A stretch of 64,000 bases of DNA, taken from positions 868,001 to 932,000 of the forward strand of contig LNEM01000030.1 in NCBI GenBank assembly GCA_001464955.1, written 5' to 3'. A model generated the notes under the pieces. It saw nothing but the letters and a program-made list of their open reading frames with translations. It searched no databases and was not told where the DNA came from. The DNA comes from Rhizobiales bacterium Ga0077537. Lineage in GTDB: Bacteria; Pseudomonadota; Alphaproteobacteria; Rhizobiales; Hyphomicrobiaceae. Numbering within the stretch: the stretch's first letter is position 1; the number at the start of each line of letters is the position of its first letter. Made by a program: the position numbers and the translations under genes. Shown piece after piece: positions 27,733 to 37,934 of this stretch.

Positions 27733-29343
27733 ATGACACACGGCATGGTTTCGGCAGCGCAGCCGGAGGCGGTGGAGGCAGGACTCGAGACGCTGAAGGC
27801 CGGCGGCAATGCGGTCGATGCCGCCGTCGCGACGGCGCTCGTGCAGACGGTCGTCGATCCGCAGATGTGCGGCATCGCGGGCTTCGGCTCGCTGCACGTC
27901 TACGCCCCGCAGAAGGGGCTCCATGAATGCCTCGACTTCCACGGCCGCGCGCCGCTCGCCGTAACCCCGGAGATGTGGGAGCACCTCCTCGTCGGCGAAT
28001 CCGAGGATGGCTTCGGCTTCCAGCTCGAAGGCCGCGTCAACGAGATCGGCTATGGCGCGATTACGAGCCCGATGACGCTCCGCGCCCTCGACGAGGCGCT
28101 GGGCCGCTACGGAACGCGCCGCATCGGCGACCTCATGGTGCCGGCGATCCACTATGCCGAGCAGGGCTTCATGGTCCGCCCCCATGTGGCCGCCTATTGG
28201 AACCAGGTGCCGACCGAGGGCCGCGCCCCGCACTCCGAGTTCCTGACCGCGGTTCCGGCGACGCGCCGCATCTATGCCAAGCCCGACGGAACGCTGCGGC
28301 GCATCGGCGAGACCCTGCGCAATCCCGACATGGCCGCGACCCTGCGCCTCGTTCGTGAGCGCGGTGTCGCTGAATTCTACGAGGGCTCGATCGCGGCCCG
28401 GATCGTGGCTGACATGAAGGCCCACGGCGGCCTGATCGGCGAGGCGGACCTGCAAGGCGCCAGGCCGGAGGTCAACGCGCCGCTCTGGGGCACCTATCGC
28501 GGCCTCGACATCGCGACGAACCGCCCGCCCGGTGGCGGTCTGATGCTGATCGAGATGCTGAACATCCTCGAGCACTTCGACCTCGCCGCCATGGGACACA
28601 ACTCGCCCGACTACATCGCGACGGTGGCCGAGGCGATGAAGATCGCGACCGTCGACAAGGACACGAAGGTCGGCGACCCGCGCTTCGTCGCGGTCCCGCT
28701 CGATGAGCTGACGTCCAAGGCCTACGCCGCGCCGCTGGCCGAGCGCATCCGTCGCGGCGAGAAGACCAGCGTTCCCCGCTTGAAGGCCAAGGGCAAGGAG
28801 AGCGCGGACACCACCCACGTCGTCGCGGTCGACGAGAACGGCGTTATCGCCACCATGACCCACACGCTCGGCACGCCGTCGGGCGTCGTCACCGAGGGCC
28901 TCGGCTTCATGTACAACGGCGCCATGGCCGTCTTCGATCCGCGACCGGGTCGGCCGGGCTCGCTGGCGCCCGGCAAGTCGCGTTTCTCGTCGCTGGCGCC
29001 GAGCATCCTGTTCCGTGACGGGAAGCCCTTCCTGGCGCTGGGCGCGCCCGGCGGCACCTACATCGCCATGGGCATCCTGCAGGTGATCCTGAACGTCGTC
29101 GAGTTCGGCATGACGGCATCGGAAGCCGTTGCGGCCCCGCGCTTCAACGCGACGTCCGACACCCTCGACATCACCAACCGCATCCTGCGCGCGACGGAAG
29201 CCGAACTCGTCCGCCGCGGCTATCCGGTTCGCCGCTGGCCCATGAACTTCCACTTCGCCGGCGTCCACGCCATCCGCATGGTGGACGGCCGCCTTGACGG
29301 CGGCGCCGACCCGGGTCGTGACGGCATGGCCATGGCGGTCTGA
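27733..29343 (+). CDS. Gamma-glutamyltransferase family Ntn-hydrolase
   Basis: 536 residues from ATG 27733. Proenzyme of the gamma-glutamyltranspeptidase family, which cleaves itself to expose an N-terminal threonine. The predicted cleavage is before Thr360 in ADTTHVVAVDENG; the oxyanion-type GAPGGTYIAMG follows. The first part shows GGNAVDAAVATALV and GIAGFGS. Unlike periplasmic GGT, there is no signal peptide, so a cytosolic acylase-like role (for example glutamyl-amide or cephalosporin-acylase-like) is possible. An 11-base G run lies just after the stop codon. Confidence 0.9.
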   Translation: MTHGMVSAAQPEAVEAGLETLKAGGNAVDAAVATALVQTVVDPQMCGIAGFGSLHVYAPQKGLHECLDFHGRAPLAVTPEMWEHLLVGESEDGFGFQLEGRVNEIGYGAITSPMTLRALDEALGRYGTRRIGDLMVPAIHYAEQGFMVRPHVAAYWNQVPTEGRAPHSEFLTAVPATRRIYAKPDGTLRRIGETLRNPDMAATLRLVRERGVAEFYEGSIAARIVADMKAHGGLIGEADLQGARPEVNAPLWGTYRGLDIATNRPPGGGLMLIEMLNILEHFDLAAMGHNSPDYIATVAEAMKIATVDKDTKVGDPRFVAVPLDELTSKAYAAPLAERIRRGEKTSVPRLKAKGKESADTTHVVAVDENGVIATMTHTLGTPSGVVTEGLGFMYNGAMAVFDPRPGRPGSLAPGKSRFSSLAPSILFRDGKPFLALGAPGGTYIAMGILQVILNVVEFGMTASEAVAAPRFNATSDTLDITNRILRATEAELVRRGYPVRRWPMNFHFAGVHAIRMVDGRLDGGADPGRDGMAMAV

Positions 29344-29350
29344 CGATGAC

Positions 29351-29361
29351 GGGGGGGGGGG
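29351..29361. repeat. Poly-G homopolymer (11 G)
   Basis: Eleven consecutive G residues in the 34-base gap between the convergent gamma-glutamyltransferase and aspS genes. It lies outside coding sequence. A short hairpin (GAGCCG / CGGCTC, 29364-29379) directly follows and overlaps the aspS stop codon. Such tracts are prone to length error in sequencing and to slippage in vivo. Confidence 0.9.
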
Positions 29362-29377
29362 CAGAGCCGCCGTCGGC

Positions 29378-31198
29378 TCAGCCCTTCGTCTCGGCGGTGA
29401 CCCGGATGTGCAGCTCGCGGAGCTGCTTGTTCGAGACCTCGGCAGGCGCCCCCATCAGGAGGTCGTTGGCCTGCTGATTCATCGGGAACAGCGCCACGTC
29501 GCGCACGGTCTTGCATCCCGTGAGAAGCATCACGATACGCTCGATGCCGGCGGCCATGCCGCCATGCGGCGGCGCGCCGTACTGGAACGCCCGGTAGAGC
29601 GCCCCGAACCGGCTCTCGACCGTCTCCGGCGGCAGGCCTGCGATCCCGAACGCCTTGACCATCGCGTCAGGCCGGTGATTGCGGATGCCGCCCGAGGCGA
29701 TCTCGTAGCCGTTGCACACCATGTCGTACTGGTGCGCCTTGAGCCGGAGGAGCGCCTCGGGTCCCTCTTTTTCGGCGGCTTCGAGCGCCGCGAGCCCACC
29801 CTGAGGCATCGAGAACGGGTTGTGCGAGAAGTCGATCTTCTTTTCTTCCTCGTTCCACTCGTAGAACGGGAAATCGACGATCCAGCACAGCGCGAAACGG
29901 TTCTCGTCGACGAGCTTCAGCTCGCGCCCGATCTCATCGCGCGCAAGGCCCGCGAACTTGTAGAACTTCGCCGGATCGCCGGCCGCGAAGAAGCAGGCGT
30001 CGCCCGTTGCGAGCCCCATCTGCGTCTGGATCGCCTCGGCCCGTTCAGCCCCGATGTTCTTCGCGATTGGCCCCGCGCCGGCAGCGCCCTCCTCGGCCCG
30101 CCAGAAGATGTACCCGAGCCCCGGCTGGCCCTGCTTCTGCGCCCAGCCGTTCATCCGGTCGCAGAAGGCCCGGCTCCCGCCGCCCTTGGCCGGAACGGCC
30201 CACACCCGCACCTTCGGATCGCGCTCGATCATCTGCGCGAACACCTTGAAGCCCGAGCCCCGGAAGTGCTCGGTCACGTCGGCCATTTCGATCGGGTTGC
30301 GGAGATCCGGCTTGTCGGAGCCGTACTTCTGGATCGCCGTGTCGTAAGGAATGCGCGGCCAGCCCTCGGTCACCGGGTGTCCGTCGGCGAACTCCTTGAA
30401 CACCTCGGTGATGACGGGCTCCATGGTCTGGAACACGTCTTCCTGCTCGACGAAGCTCATCTCCACGTCGAGCTGATAGAACTCGCCCGGCAGCCGGTCG
30501 GCGCGCGGGTCCTCGTCACGGAAGCACGGCGCGATCTGGAAGTAGCGGTCGAAGCCCGCCATCATCAGCAGCTGCTTGTACTGCTGCGGTGCCTGCGGCA
30601 GCGCGTAGAACTTGCCGGCGTGAATGCGGCTCGGCACCAGGAAGTCGCGCGCACCTTCCGGGCTCGAGGCCGTCAGGATCGGCGTCGGGAACTCGTTGAA
30701 GCCGGCGTCGTGCATCCGCGCGCGGATCGAGCGCGTGATGGCGAGCCGCTTCATGATGATCGCGTGCAGCGTCTCGCGCCGGAGATCGAGGAACCGATAG
30801 GTGAGGCGCAGGTCTTCCGGATAGTCCGGCTCGCCGAACACGGGCACCGGCAGATCCCTGGCCTCCGACAGCACCTCGATCGCCGCCGCATAGACCTCGA
30901 CATCGCCGGTGCCGAGATCGGCGTTCAGCGTCCCCTCCGGACGTTGGCGCACCCGACCGTCGATCTTGACGACCCACTCCGATCGGAGCGTCTCCGCGAT
31001 CTTGAAGGCCGGTGAATCCGGGTCGACCACGACCTGCGTCAGACCGTAGTGGTCGCGAAGATCGATGAACAGAACGCCGCCATGGTCGCGCACCCGGTTG
31101 ACCCACCCCGAGAGCCGCACGTCCGAGCCGATGTCGGCGGAGCGCAGCGCGCCACAGGTGTGCGAGCGATAGCGGTGCAGAGAAGCCTCGGCGGCCAT
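29378..31198 (-). CDS. aspS: Aspartyl-tRNA synthetase
   Basis: 606 residues, bacterial-type class II synthetase that charges tRNA(Asp). N-terminal anticodon-binding OB fold (HTCGALR...[26 protein letters not shown]), motif 2 in [16 protein letters not shown], the bacterial GAD insertion in the middle, and motif 3 in [16 protein letters not shown] 31198 is chosen because it gives the usual start close to [13 protein letters not shown] 31246 would add 16 residues. Without a GatCAB context I cannot say whether it is discriminating. Divergent from rnd, a conserved pair in Hyphomicrobiales. Confidence 0.96.
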   Translation of the reverse strand: MAAEASLHRYRSHTCGALRSADIGSDVRLSGWVNRVRDHGGVLFIDLRDHYGLTQVVVDPDSPAFKIAETLRSEWVVKIDGRVRQRPEGTLNADLGTGDVEVYAAAIEVLSEARDLPVPVFGEPDYPEDLRLTYRFLDLRRETLHAIIMKRLAITRSIRARMHDAGFNEFPTPILTASSPEGARDFLVPSRIHAGKFYALPQAPQQYKQLLMMAGFDRYFQIAPCFRDEDPRADRLPGEFYQLDVEMSFVEQEDVFQTMEPVITEVFKEFADGHPVTEGWPRIPYDTAIQKYGSDKPDLRNPIEMADVTEHFRGSGFKVFAQMIERDPKVRVWAVPAKGGGSRAFCDRMNGWAQKQGQPGLGYIFWRAEEGAAGAGPIAKNIGAERAEAIQTQMGLATGDACFFAAGDPAKFYKFAGLARDEIGRELKLVDENRFALCWIVDFPFYEWNEEEKKIDFSHNPFSMPQGGLAALEAAEKEGPEALLRLKAHQYDMVCNGYEIASGGIRNHRPDAMVKAFGIAGLPPETVESRFGALYRAFQYGAPPHGGMAAGIERIVMLLTGCKTVRDVALFPMNQQANDLLMGAPAEVSNKQLRELHIRVTAETKG

Positions 31199-31400
31199 GG
31201 GCCAGATCCCGTTCAGTGATGGTTGATCGGCGCGGAGGAAGTGCATCGGCCCCCGCCTTTGTCAAGGTGCGGGCCACCGCCTGGGCGGTCGCCGGACGCC
31301 TGATTTGGTCGTGCCGGCCTGCTCATCCCGGGCTTCCCGTCGCCGCCAGCCACAATTTGGCCGCGACATGCAGCGCCAGCCTGCGGTATACGGCAAGATC

Positions 31401-32561
31401 ATGCGTGTCATAACATCCACCAGCGATCTCGCCCAGCTTTGCACCGCACTCGCCGGCCACCACTTCGTGGCGGTCGACACCGAGTTCATGCGGGAAACGA
31501 CCTTCTGGCCCAAGCTGTGCCTCGTTCAGCTCGCCGCGCCCGGCATCGAGGCGATCGTCGATCCACAGTCGGATGATATTGATCTTGCACCGTTTTATGA
31601 GCTCATGCTCGACGAGCGTGTGGTCAAGGTCTTCCATGCTGCCCGTCAGGACATCGAGATCGTCCACCTGAAGGCGGGGCGTGTTCCGAGCCCCGTGTTC
31701 GACACGCAGGTGGCCGCCATGGTGTGCGGCTTCGGCGACTCGATTTCGTACGTGAATCTCGTCAAGCGCATCACCAGCCAGGATCTGGACAAGTCGTCCC
31801 GTTTCACGGACTGGAGCCGCCGGCCGCTTTCGGAGCGCCAGTTGGTCTATGCGCTGGGCGACGTGACACACCTGCGCGACGTCTATGTGCATCTCAAGGG
31901 CGAACTCGAAAAGAGCGGCCGCAGCCACTGGCTGGAAGAGGAGATGCGGGGGCTGACCGACCCCGCCACCTACGAGATTTCGCCGGAGCACGCCTGGAAG
32001 CGCCTGAAGCTGAAGGTGCGCAATCGGCGCGCCCTGGGCGTGCTGATGGAGCTTGCGGCCTGGCGCGAGCAGCAGGCGCAATCCCAGGACGTCCCGCGCG
32101 CCCGCGTGCTCCGCGACGAGGCGCTCTATGACATCGCCAACCAGCAACCAACCGAGACGTCGCGTCTCGCCGAACTCAGAACGCTGTCGGACGGGTTCGC
32201 GCGTTCGGCCCGGGCCAGGGAGATCGTCGAGGCCGTGAAGCGCGGCCTGCTGCGTGATCCGAAGTCCTTGCCGCCGCTCGACAACGGCCCGTCCCTGCCG
32301 GCCGAGGCCGGCGCCATGGTGGATCTTCTGCGGGTGTTGCTGAAGGCCGCGGCCGGCCGCCATGGCGTGGCGCCCCGCCTGATCGCCGATACCGAAGATC
32401 TGGAGCGGATCGCCGTCGAGAAGGAGCCCGACGTCGCGGCCCTGAAGGGCTGGCGCCGCGAGCTGTTCGGAGACGACGCCATGCGCCTGAAGCGTGGCGA
32501 GCTGGCGCTCGGCATGCGGCGGGGTGAGGTCGTCGTCATGGAAACGCGTCCACGCACCTGA
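31401..32561 (+). CDS. rnd: Ribonuclease D
   Basis: 386 residues; 3'-5' exoribonuclease that trims tRNA and other small RNA 3' ends. DEDDy exonuclease motifs are present: VAVDTEFMRE (Exo I), FHAARQDIEIV (Exo II) and VYALGDVTHLRDVY (Exo III with the tyrosine/aspartate pair). Two helical HRDC-type domains occupy about 210-380. ATG 31401 is followed by MRVITSTSDLAQ, the expected first strand; an in-frame ATG at 31368 has no better SD. The 200-base gap to aspS must hold both promoters. Confidence 0.95.
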   Translation: MRVITSTSDLAQLCTALAGHHFVAVDTEFMRETTFWPKLCLVQLAAPGIEAIVDPQSDDIDLAPFYELMLDERVVKVFHAARQDIEIVHLKAGRVPSPVFDTQVAAMVCGFGDSISYVNLVKRITSQDLDKSSRFTDWSRRPLSERQLVYALGDVTHLRDVYVHLKGELEKSGRSHWLEEEMRGLTDPATYEISPEHAWKRLKLKVRNRRALGVLMELAAWREQQAQSQDVPRARVLRDEALYDIANQQPTETSRLAELRTLSDGFARSARAREIVEAVKRGLLRDPKSLPPLDNGPSLPAEAGAMVDLLRVLLKAAAGRHGVAPRLIADTEDLERIAVEKEPDVAALKGWRRELFGDDAMRLKRGELALGMRRGEVVVMETRPRT

Positions 32562-32671
32562 TCCGGGTTTCGTGTAGACGCGCGACGGAACCGTCATCTT
32601 GCACCGTTACCAACAATCGAGGCGCTGCCGGCCGCTGTCGGTTCGGGCGCGCAATGGGGAGACATCGAACA

Positions 32672-33118
32672 ATGCTCGGTAAGATCCGCTCGGCTGCCTT
32701 GGCCCTGATCGTCTGTCTCGTGCCCGCCGTCGCCTTGGCGCAGGGCACGCCCGCGACCCCAGCCCCGACTGAAACACCCTCGGCCGCCCCACTATCGGCA
32801 GAGGGACGCAGCGGTCGCCTCGCCGTCTGCCGGGAGGATGTCGAGCGCCTGTGTCCGGCCGCTGCAGGCGGCGCAAGGCTCGGATGCATGCGCGAGAACG
32901 CAGAGAAGCTGTCGCCTGCCTGCGCCACGGCTTTCAAGGAGGTCGAGGCACAGGCCAAGGCCATGCGCGAAGCGTGCGCCGAGGATGTGAAGCTTTATTG
33001 CTCGTCTGAGCGCAGCAGCAAGGGCGGTTCGACGATCGTTCCCTGCCTCAGGACCAACGAGGCGAAGCTCGCCCCGGCCTGTGTGAAAGCGCTCGACGCG
33101 CGGTTCCCGAAAGGCTGA
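32672..33118 (+). CDS. Exported cysteine-rich repeat (GLG1-like) protein
   Basis: 148 residues. Signal peptide MLGKIRSAALALIVCLVPAVALAQG, then a Pro/Thr/Ala linker, then two cysteine-rich repeats (CREDVERLCPA...RLGCMRENAEKLSPAC and CAEDVKLYCSS...IVPCLRTNEAKLAPAC) with four cysteines each, resembling the Golgi-apparatus-protein-1 Cys-rich repeat. Paired cysteines suggest disulfides in the periplasm. ATG 32672 fits GGGGAG 10 bases upstream better than ATG 32654. Function unknown. Convergent with the nucleotide-sugar dehydrogenase. Confidence 0.8.
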   Translation: MLGKIRSAALALIVCLVPAVALAQGTPATPAPTETPSAAPLSAEGRSGRLAVCREDVERLCPAAAGGARLGCMRENAEKLSPACATAFKEVEAQAKAMREACAEDVKLYCSSERSSKGGSTIVPCLRTNEAKLAPACVKALDARFPKG

Positions 33119-33137
33119 GCGTGATGGCGAAGGCGAT

Positions 33138-33157
33138 GGGCGGCCTCAGAGCCGCCC
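33138..33157. terminator. Hairpin between convergent genes
   Basis: GGGCGGC (33138-33144), six-base loop, GCCGCCC (33151-33157). It overlaps the last codons of the nucleotide-sugar dehydrogenase and lies 20 bases past the Cys-rich gene. There is no U run, so it is a weak terminator call. The same GGGCGGC/GCCGCCC stem occurs at two other convergent junctions in this window. Confidence 0.45.
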
Positions 33158-34441
33158 GTCCGCGCCGGTGCTCGGCAGCAGCCATTTCACGTCGTAGACG
33201 AACGACGGTCGCTCTGTCGCGAGCAGCGCCGCAAGCGTCGCTTGCGGCAGAGCCCGAATGGCGGCATGACCCACCGCCAGCACCAGCCCGTCGAACGGAC
33301 CGGCCGGCAGTGCGTTCACGACGGTGAGGCCATATTCGTGCGCCACTTCGGCCGGATCGGCGTGCGGATCGAAGACCTCGACGGTCCCCGCGAACTCGGC
33401 CAACTCCCGCACCAGATCCGCGACCTTCGTATTGCGTATGTCCGGCACGTTCTCCTTGAACGTGAAGCCGAGCACCAGCAGCCGCGCCTGACCGACGGCG
33501 ACCCGCTTCTTGAGCATCAGCGAGATGATGTCGCGCGCCACCCACTGCGCCATGCCGTCGTTGATCCGGCGGCCGGCGAGGATCATCTCCGGGTGAAAGC
33601 CGATCGATTGCGCCTTGTGCGTCAGATAGTAGGGATCGACGCCGATGCAGTGGCCGCCGACCAGCCCCGGCCGGTAGCCGTGGAAGTTCCACTTTGTGCC
33701 GGCAGCCTCCAGCACATCCTTCGTGTCGAGCCCCAGCCGCTTGAAGAGCTGCGCCAGTTCGTTGACGAGCGCGATGTTCACGTCGCGCTGGATGTTCTCG
33801 ATCACCTTGGCCGCCTCCGCGACCCGGATCGACGACGCCTTGTGCGTTCCCGCCGTGATCACGCGGGCATAGAGGGCGTCGACGAGATCGGCCGCCTCCG
33901 GAGTGGAACCCGACGTGACCTTCAGGATGTCGGGGAGCCGATGCTCCTTGTCGCCCGGATTGATCCGCTCGGGGCTGTAGCCGGCGAAGAAATCTCGATT
34001 GTAGGTGAGGCCCGAGAGCCGCTCGATGATCGGGACGCAAACTTCCTCGGTCGCACCGGGATAGACGGTCGATTCATAGATGACCACGTTGCCGGGAGCG
34101 ATGACGCCACCCACGGTCGCGCTGGCTTTCTCGAGGGCCGTGAGATCCGGCCGGTTCGCGGCGTCGATCGGCGTTGGCACGGTGACTATGTAGACGTTCG
34201 CGTCCCGCAGCGCTTCTCTGTCGGCCGAAAAGCTGAGATGTCGCGCCGCCTCGAACTCGTCGGCGGTCACCTCGAGCGTACGATCGTGCCGCCGGGTCAA
34301 CTCGGCGACCCGCTGCGCGTCGATATCGAAGCCCACCACCGGATAGTGTCGCGCCATGTAGGCCGCCAGCGGCAAGCCCACATAGCCGAGCCCGATGATG
34401 GCCACTCGGACGTGATCGAGAGAAGGCAGCGCGTTGCTCAC
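33146..34441 (-). CDS. Nucleotide sugar dehydrogenase (TviB/WbpO-like)
   Basis: 431 residues from GTG 34441. UDP-sugar 6-dehydrogenase superfamily: N-terminal IGLGYVGLPLA Rossmann motif, VTVPTPID, ESTVYPGATEE, and the catalytic cysteine in GGHCIGVDPYYL. The subgroup with FAGYSPERINPGDKEHRL matches UDP-N-acetyl-D-galactosamine/glucosamine dehydrogenases (TviB, WbpO, VipA), which make hexosaminuronic acids for capsule or O-antigen. No epimerase or glycosyltransferase is adjacent on this strand. Sugar specificity is inferred from subgroup motifs only. Confidence 0.9.
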   Translation of the reverse strand: MSNALPSLDHVRVAIIGLGYVGLPLAAYMARHYPVVGFDIDAQRVAELTRRHDRTLEVTADEFEAARHLSFSADREALRDANVYIVTVPTPIDAANRPDLTALEKASATVGGVIAPGNVVIYESTVYPGATEEVCVPIIERLSGLTYNRDFFAGYSPERINPGDKEHRLPDILKVTSGSTPEAADLVDALYARVITAGTHKASSIRVAEAAKVIENIQRDVNIALVNELAQLFKRLGLDTKDVLEAAGTKWNFHGYRPGLVGGHCIGVDPYYLTHKAQSIGFHPEMILAGRRINDGMAQWVARDIISLMLKKRVAVGQARLLVLGFTFKENVPDIRNTKVADLVRELAEFAGTVEVFDPHADPAEVAHEYGLTVVNALPAGPFDGLVLAVGHAAIRALPQATLAALLATERPSFVYDVKWLLPSTGADGRL

Positions 34442-34518
34442 CCGACGAACCGTGCTTGTCTGAGGCGCCCGTCAGTCGCAGGCGCCAGCAGGGGCATCCG
34501 TACGGGTGCGGGGCGCGA

Positions 34519-35328
34519 TCACCTGATATTGAACCGGTAGCTCAATCCAAGCCCCCCGGTCCACTGGCTTTCGGTCTCGACGATCGGGCTATCGGCCGCA
34601 TCGCCCGTCAGATGCGTGTACCGCCCCATGACATTGAGCGTCCAGGCTTCCGTCAATTCGATCTTCGCCGACGCGCCGACGAACACGTCCTTGATGCCGG
34701 CCTCCGCGAAATAGGTCGGCAGCCCCGCCGCCGAAGCAGCTGCCTGAGCCGGCGTGACGGAGAAGTAGGTGGCCATGTAGTCGTCGTCGGCCCACGTGGC
34801 GCCGATGGTGCCCGTGATCTGGACGCCGGGTGCCATGCTCCAGATGGCGTCCGTGCCGAAGCGCATCACGCCGCCGCCGTCGTCGCCGGTCACCTGATGA
34901 TGGTACGAGACGAACGGCTTCAGGATGCCGAGCCGGTAGGCGAGATATCCGCCGACCACGAGGCCCCCGTCCACGTCGCCGAGGCCCCAGAGCCGCGCCG
35001 CGTCGTCTTCCTCGCGCCCGAACCGGTAACCCGCCAGCGGTCCGGCCTCGAAGCCATTGATTTCGAACAGCCTGAACCGGACGTCGTCCGGCCCCTTGAA
35101 CTGGACGCGGCCTTCGCTGCCGCCGAAAGACGGGGCGAGATAGGGCGCACCGATGACCTTGTAGTCGGCCGATCCCTCGTACTTGGGCGTGACTACGACG
35201 ATCCCGCCGACGGCCAGCGAGAACTCGCTGTCGGGCGCGTACCCGCCGTCGCCCGCAAGAGCAGGACTGCTCATCACGGCCGCGATCAGGAACGGCGCGG
35301 CGCGTGCCGGTACCAATGTCCACGTCAT
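34519..35328 (-). CDS. MipA/OmpV family outer-membrane protein
   Basis: 269 residues from ATG 35328 with GGGGGA upstream. Signal peptide (APFLIAAVMSSPALAG), then alternating beta strands starting FSLAVGGIVVVTPKYEGSADYKVIGAPYL, the MipA/OmpV opening, and ending with aromatic GGLGLSYRFNIR as expected for a C-terminal beta signal (terminal F-N-I-R). MipA proteins scaffold murein enzymes in E. coli or act as porins; the role here is open. Lies between the nucleotide-sugar dehydrogenase and fumC, same strand. Confidence 0.88.
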   Translation of the reverse strand: MTWTLVPARAAPFLIAAVMSSPALAGDGGYAPDSEFSLAVGGIVVVTPKYEGSADYKVIGAPYLAPSFGGSEGRVQFKGPDDVRFRLFEINGFEAGPLAGYRFGREEDDAARLWGLGDVDGGLVVGGYLAYRLGILKPFVSYHHQVTGDDGGGVMRFGTDAIWSMAPGVQITGTIGATWADDDYMATYFSVTPAQAAASAAGLPTYFAEAGIKDVFVGASAKIELTEAWTLNVMGRYTHLTGDAADSPIVETESQWTGGLGLSYRFNIR

Positions 35329-35570
35329 TTCGGATCCCCCATCCGCACTGGTCCACGGCCATCCATGCCGCGAACCAGTTACGAATGTCTGAGCGTAGCA
35401 GATGACCGTGGATGAGGCATGCGACGTCGTGGGCGAAATCCCCGATCCGGGTTGCAATGTTGCCTCGCCGCCACGAATCATCGCGTGCATTGGATGCACA
35501 AGGACCGATTTCGGTCCCGTTTCCGATCAGGACCGGATCCGTGCTGGAAAAGCCGTGTCTCGCTTGCGGT

Positions 35571-36965
35571 CTACCCCGGTCCGATCATCAGCTCCGGGCG
35601 CACGATCGCGTCGAAGTCGTCGGCCGGGATGCCGTCCTTGATCGCCTCTTCGCGCAGCGTCGTGCCGTTCTTGTGCGCGGTCTTGGCGATCTTCGCGGCG
35701 CGGTCGTAGCCGTATTTCTCCTTGAGCGGCGTGACGAGCATCAGCGAGTTGGCGAGCCCCTCGGCGATGTTCTCGAGCCGCGGCTCGATGCCGACGACGC
35801 AGTTGTCCGTGAACGACACCGCCGCGTCCGCCAGCAATCGCACCGACTGGAGGAAATTGTAGGCCATCACCGGGTTGTAGACGTTGAGTTCGAAATGCCC
35901 CTGGCTACCGGCGAAGGTCATGGCGGCGTTGTTGCCGTGGATCTGAACCGCCACCTGCGTCAGCGCTTCGGACTGCGTCGGATTGACCTTGCCCGGCATG
36001 ATCGACGAGCCCGGCTCGTTCTCCGGGAGTGAGAGTTCGCCGAGCCCGGCCCGCGGCCCGGAGCCGAGGAACCGGATGTCGTTGGCGATCTTGAAGCAGC
36101 TCATGGCGACGGTCGTGATGGCACCATGGCTCATGACCATGGCGTCGTGCGCGGCCAACGCCTCGAACTTGTTCGGCGCCGTTGTGAACGCGAGCCCGGT
36201 GATGGCGGCGATCCGGGCCGCCACCTTGTCCGCGAACCCGATCGGCGAGGCAAGGCCGGTGCCGACGGCGGTGCCGCCCTGCGCAAGCTCCATCAGCATC
36301 GGCAGTGTCTGCTCGATGCGCTTGATGCCGTTCGCGATCTGCGTGGCGTAGCCCGAGAATTCCTGGCCGAGCGTGACCGGCGTCGCATCCTGCGTATGCG
36401 TGCGGCCGATCTTGATGATGTCCTTCCAGCTCTCGGCCTTGTCGTGCAGTGCCCCATGCAGCTTCCGGAGCGCCGGCAAGAGGTCGTGCACGATCTGCTC
36501 GGCGCAGGCGATGTGCATTGCCGTCGGATAGGTGTCGTTCGACGACTGGCTCATGTTGACGTGATCGTTGGGATGCACGGGCGTCTTCGAGCCCATCACT
36601 CCGCCCATCAGCTCGATGGCCCGGTTCGAGATCACCTCGTTGGCGTTCATGTTCGACTGCGTGCCCGAGCCGGTCTGCCAGACCACCAGCGGGAAATGCT
36701 CGTCATGCTGGCCGTCGACCACTTCCTGCGCGACCTTCACGATCACGGCGCCGAGCTTCGGATCGAGCTTGCCGAGTTCCATGTTGGCTTCGGCCGCCGC
36801 CCGCTTCACGATTCCGAGCGCCCGGATGATCGGCTTCGGCTGCTTCTCCCAGCCGATCTTGAAGTTGCCGAGCGAGCGCTGAGCCTGGGCCCCCCAGTAG
36901 CGCGAGGCGTCCACTTCGATCGGGCCGAAGGTATCGGTTTCTTTGCGGGTTTTCGGGCTCGTCAT
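35571..36965 (-). CDS. fumC: Class II fumarate hydratase
   Basis: 464 residues; iron-independent fumarase of the TCA cycle, homotetrameric. The superfamily signature [13 protein letters not shown] with the catalytic-loop serine is intact. Other conserved stretches are [38 protein letters not shown] and [19 protein letters not shown] 36965. No iron-type fumarase is visible in the window. Alone on its strand, with no TCA neighbours. Confidence 0.97.
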   Translation of the reverse strand: MTSPKTRKETDTFGPIEVDASRYWGAQAQRSLGNFKIGWEKQPKPIIRALGIVKRAAAEANMELGKLDPKLGAVIVKVAQEVVDGQHDEHFPLVVWQTGSGTQSNMNANEVISNRAIELMGGVMGSKTPVHPNDHVNMSQSSNDTYPTAMHIACAEQIVHDLLPALRKLHGALHDKAESWKDIIKIGRTHTQDATPVTLGQEFSGYATQIANGIKRIEQTLPMLMELAQGGTAVGTGLASPIGFADKVAARIAAITGLAFTTAPNKFEALAAHDAMVMSHGAITTVAMSCFKIANDIRFLGSGPRAGLGELSLPENEPGSSIMPGKVNPTQSEALTQVAVQIHGNNAAMTFAGSQGHFELNVYNPVMAYNFLQSVRLLADAAVSFTDNCVVGIEPRLENIAEGLANSLMLVTPLKEKYGYDRAAKIAKTAHKNGTTLREEAIKDGIPADDFDAIVRPELMIGPG

Positions 36966-37094
36966 GGGGGCTCCGGCGATGTGCGCATCGGTTGAACAGG
37001 ATCGGTTGCGCCCGGATTAATCCCGAGGCCGCCCGGGCGCAAGGCACTTGGCATGCCTTGTTCCGGACCCCAGACAGTGAACCGCAGCCGCAAA

Positions 37095-37934
37095 TCAGCA
37101 GGTCGCCGGGATCGCCAGCGTGTCCGTATGGCCGACGACGGCCCCCGTCCTTGTGACGGCCGCCCAGCCTTCGATGACATCCGCCGGCACCGATCCCGTT
37201 TCCGCGACGGCGGCGGCGAAACCGTCGGCCAAGTCCTTGATCAGCTTCACATCGGACGCGCCGAGCCGCCACGGCGTGTCGGCTTCATGCACGTCGTAGC
37301 CGGCCGACTGCAGCGTGGCCCCGAGCGCCGCCGGAGCGGCCGGCCCGGCCGAAGCGCCGAACCCCTTGTCCCCCGCCTGATGCGCCGTGAAGGCCCGCAG
37401 CATGCGCGAATCGGCGGCATGCGCCGGCGTCCATTCTTGCTGCCCGTTGTAGGTGAGGACCGTGAAGAACGCGGCCTTCCGCTCAGCCACCGCACTGACG
37501 AGCCGGCCGATGAACTCGGGCGAGCAGAGGTCGAAGAACGCCGAAGCCGTAACGATGTCGGGCTTGGCGCCGAGGGCCGGGCCCAGGTCCGCATTGAGAT
37601 CCGCCTGCCGGAAGGTGACGGAGAGGATCTTTCCGTCCTTCTCGAGCCGGAGGCCGTCTCCCTCGACCCTCGAAGCCTCGGCCCACCCCGCGAGCGTCTC
37701 CCGCGCCGCCGCCAGAAGGCGCGCGTCGTAATCGACGAGCGTCCAGGACTGGGCTGCCGGCAAATACCTGTAGGTCCCGCGCAGGTTGGATCCGGTGCCG
37801 CAGCCGAGATCGACCACGCTGATCGCCTCCCGGTCGTCGAAATGGGCGCCGAGGCGAACAGCGAGCGCATCGTCCCGCGACCGGTGGTCGACGGGCTCTC
37901 GAAGTGCCAGCCAATCTGGGGAGAAGCCACTCAT
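37095..37934 (-). CDS. Class I SAM-dependent methyltransferase
   Basis: 279 residues beginning MSGFSPDWLALREPVDHRSRD. SAM motif I is VVDLGCGTGSN, motif II SWTLVDYD, and DIVTASAFFDL corresponds to motif IV. The start codon overlaps the stop of the upstream glycosyltransferase by four bases (ATGA), so the two are translationally coupled. With the pterin-synthase-like gene further upstream this forms a small conserved-looking set; the methyl acceptor is unknown and could be the glycosyltransferase product. Confidence 0.87.
   Translation of the reverse strand: MSGFSPDWLALREPVDHRSRDDALAVRLGAHFDDREAISVVDLGCGTGSNLRGTYRYLPAAQSWTLVDYDARLLAAARETLAGWAEASRVEGDGLRLEKDGKILSVTFRQADLNADLGPALGAKPDIVTASAFFDLCSPEFIGRLVSAVAERKAAFFTVLTYNGQQEWTPAHAADSRMLRAFTAHQAGDKGFGASAGPAAPAALGATLQSAGYDVHEADTPWRLGASDVKLIKDLADGFAAAVAETGSVPADVIEGWAAVTRTGAVVGHTDTLAIPATC

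Noticed and set aside
29364-29379. GAGCCG/CGGCTC hairpin as an aspS terminator
   Set aside because: It is short, overlaps the stop codon and has no U run; too weak to list as a feature of its own.
33242-34540. Long plus-strand reading frame opposite the nucleotide-sugar dehydrogenase
   Set aside because: Antisense shadow typical of GC-rich DNA: arginine/aspartate-rich, no SD, no recognisable motif, while the opposite strand encodes a well-conserved enzyme.
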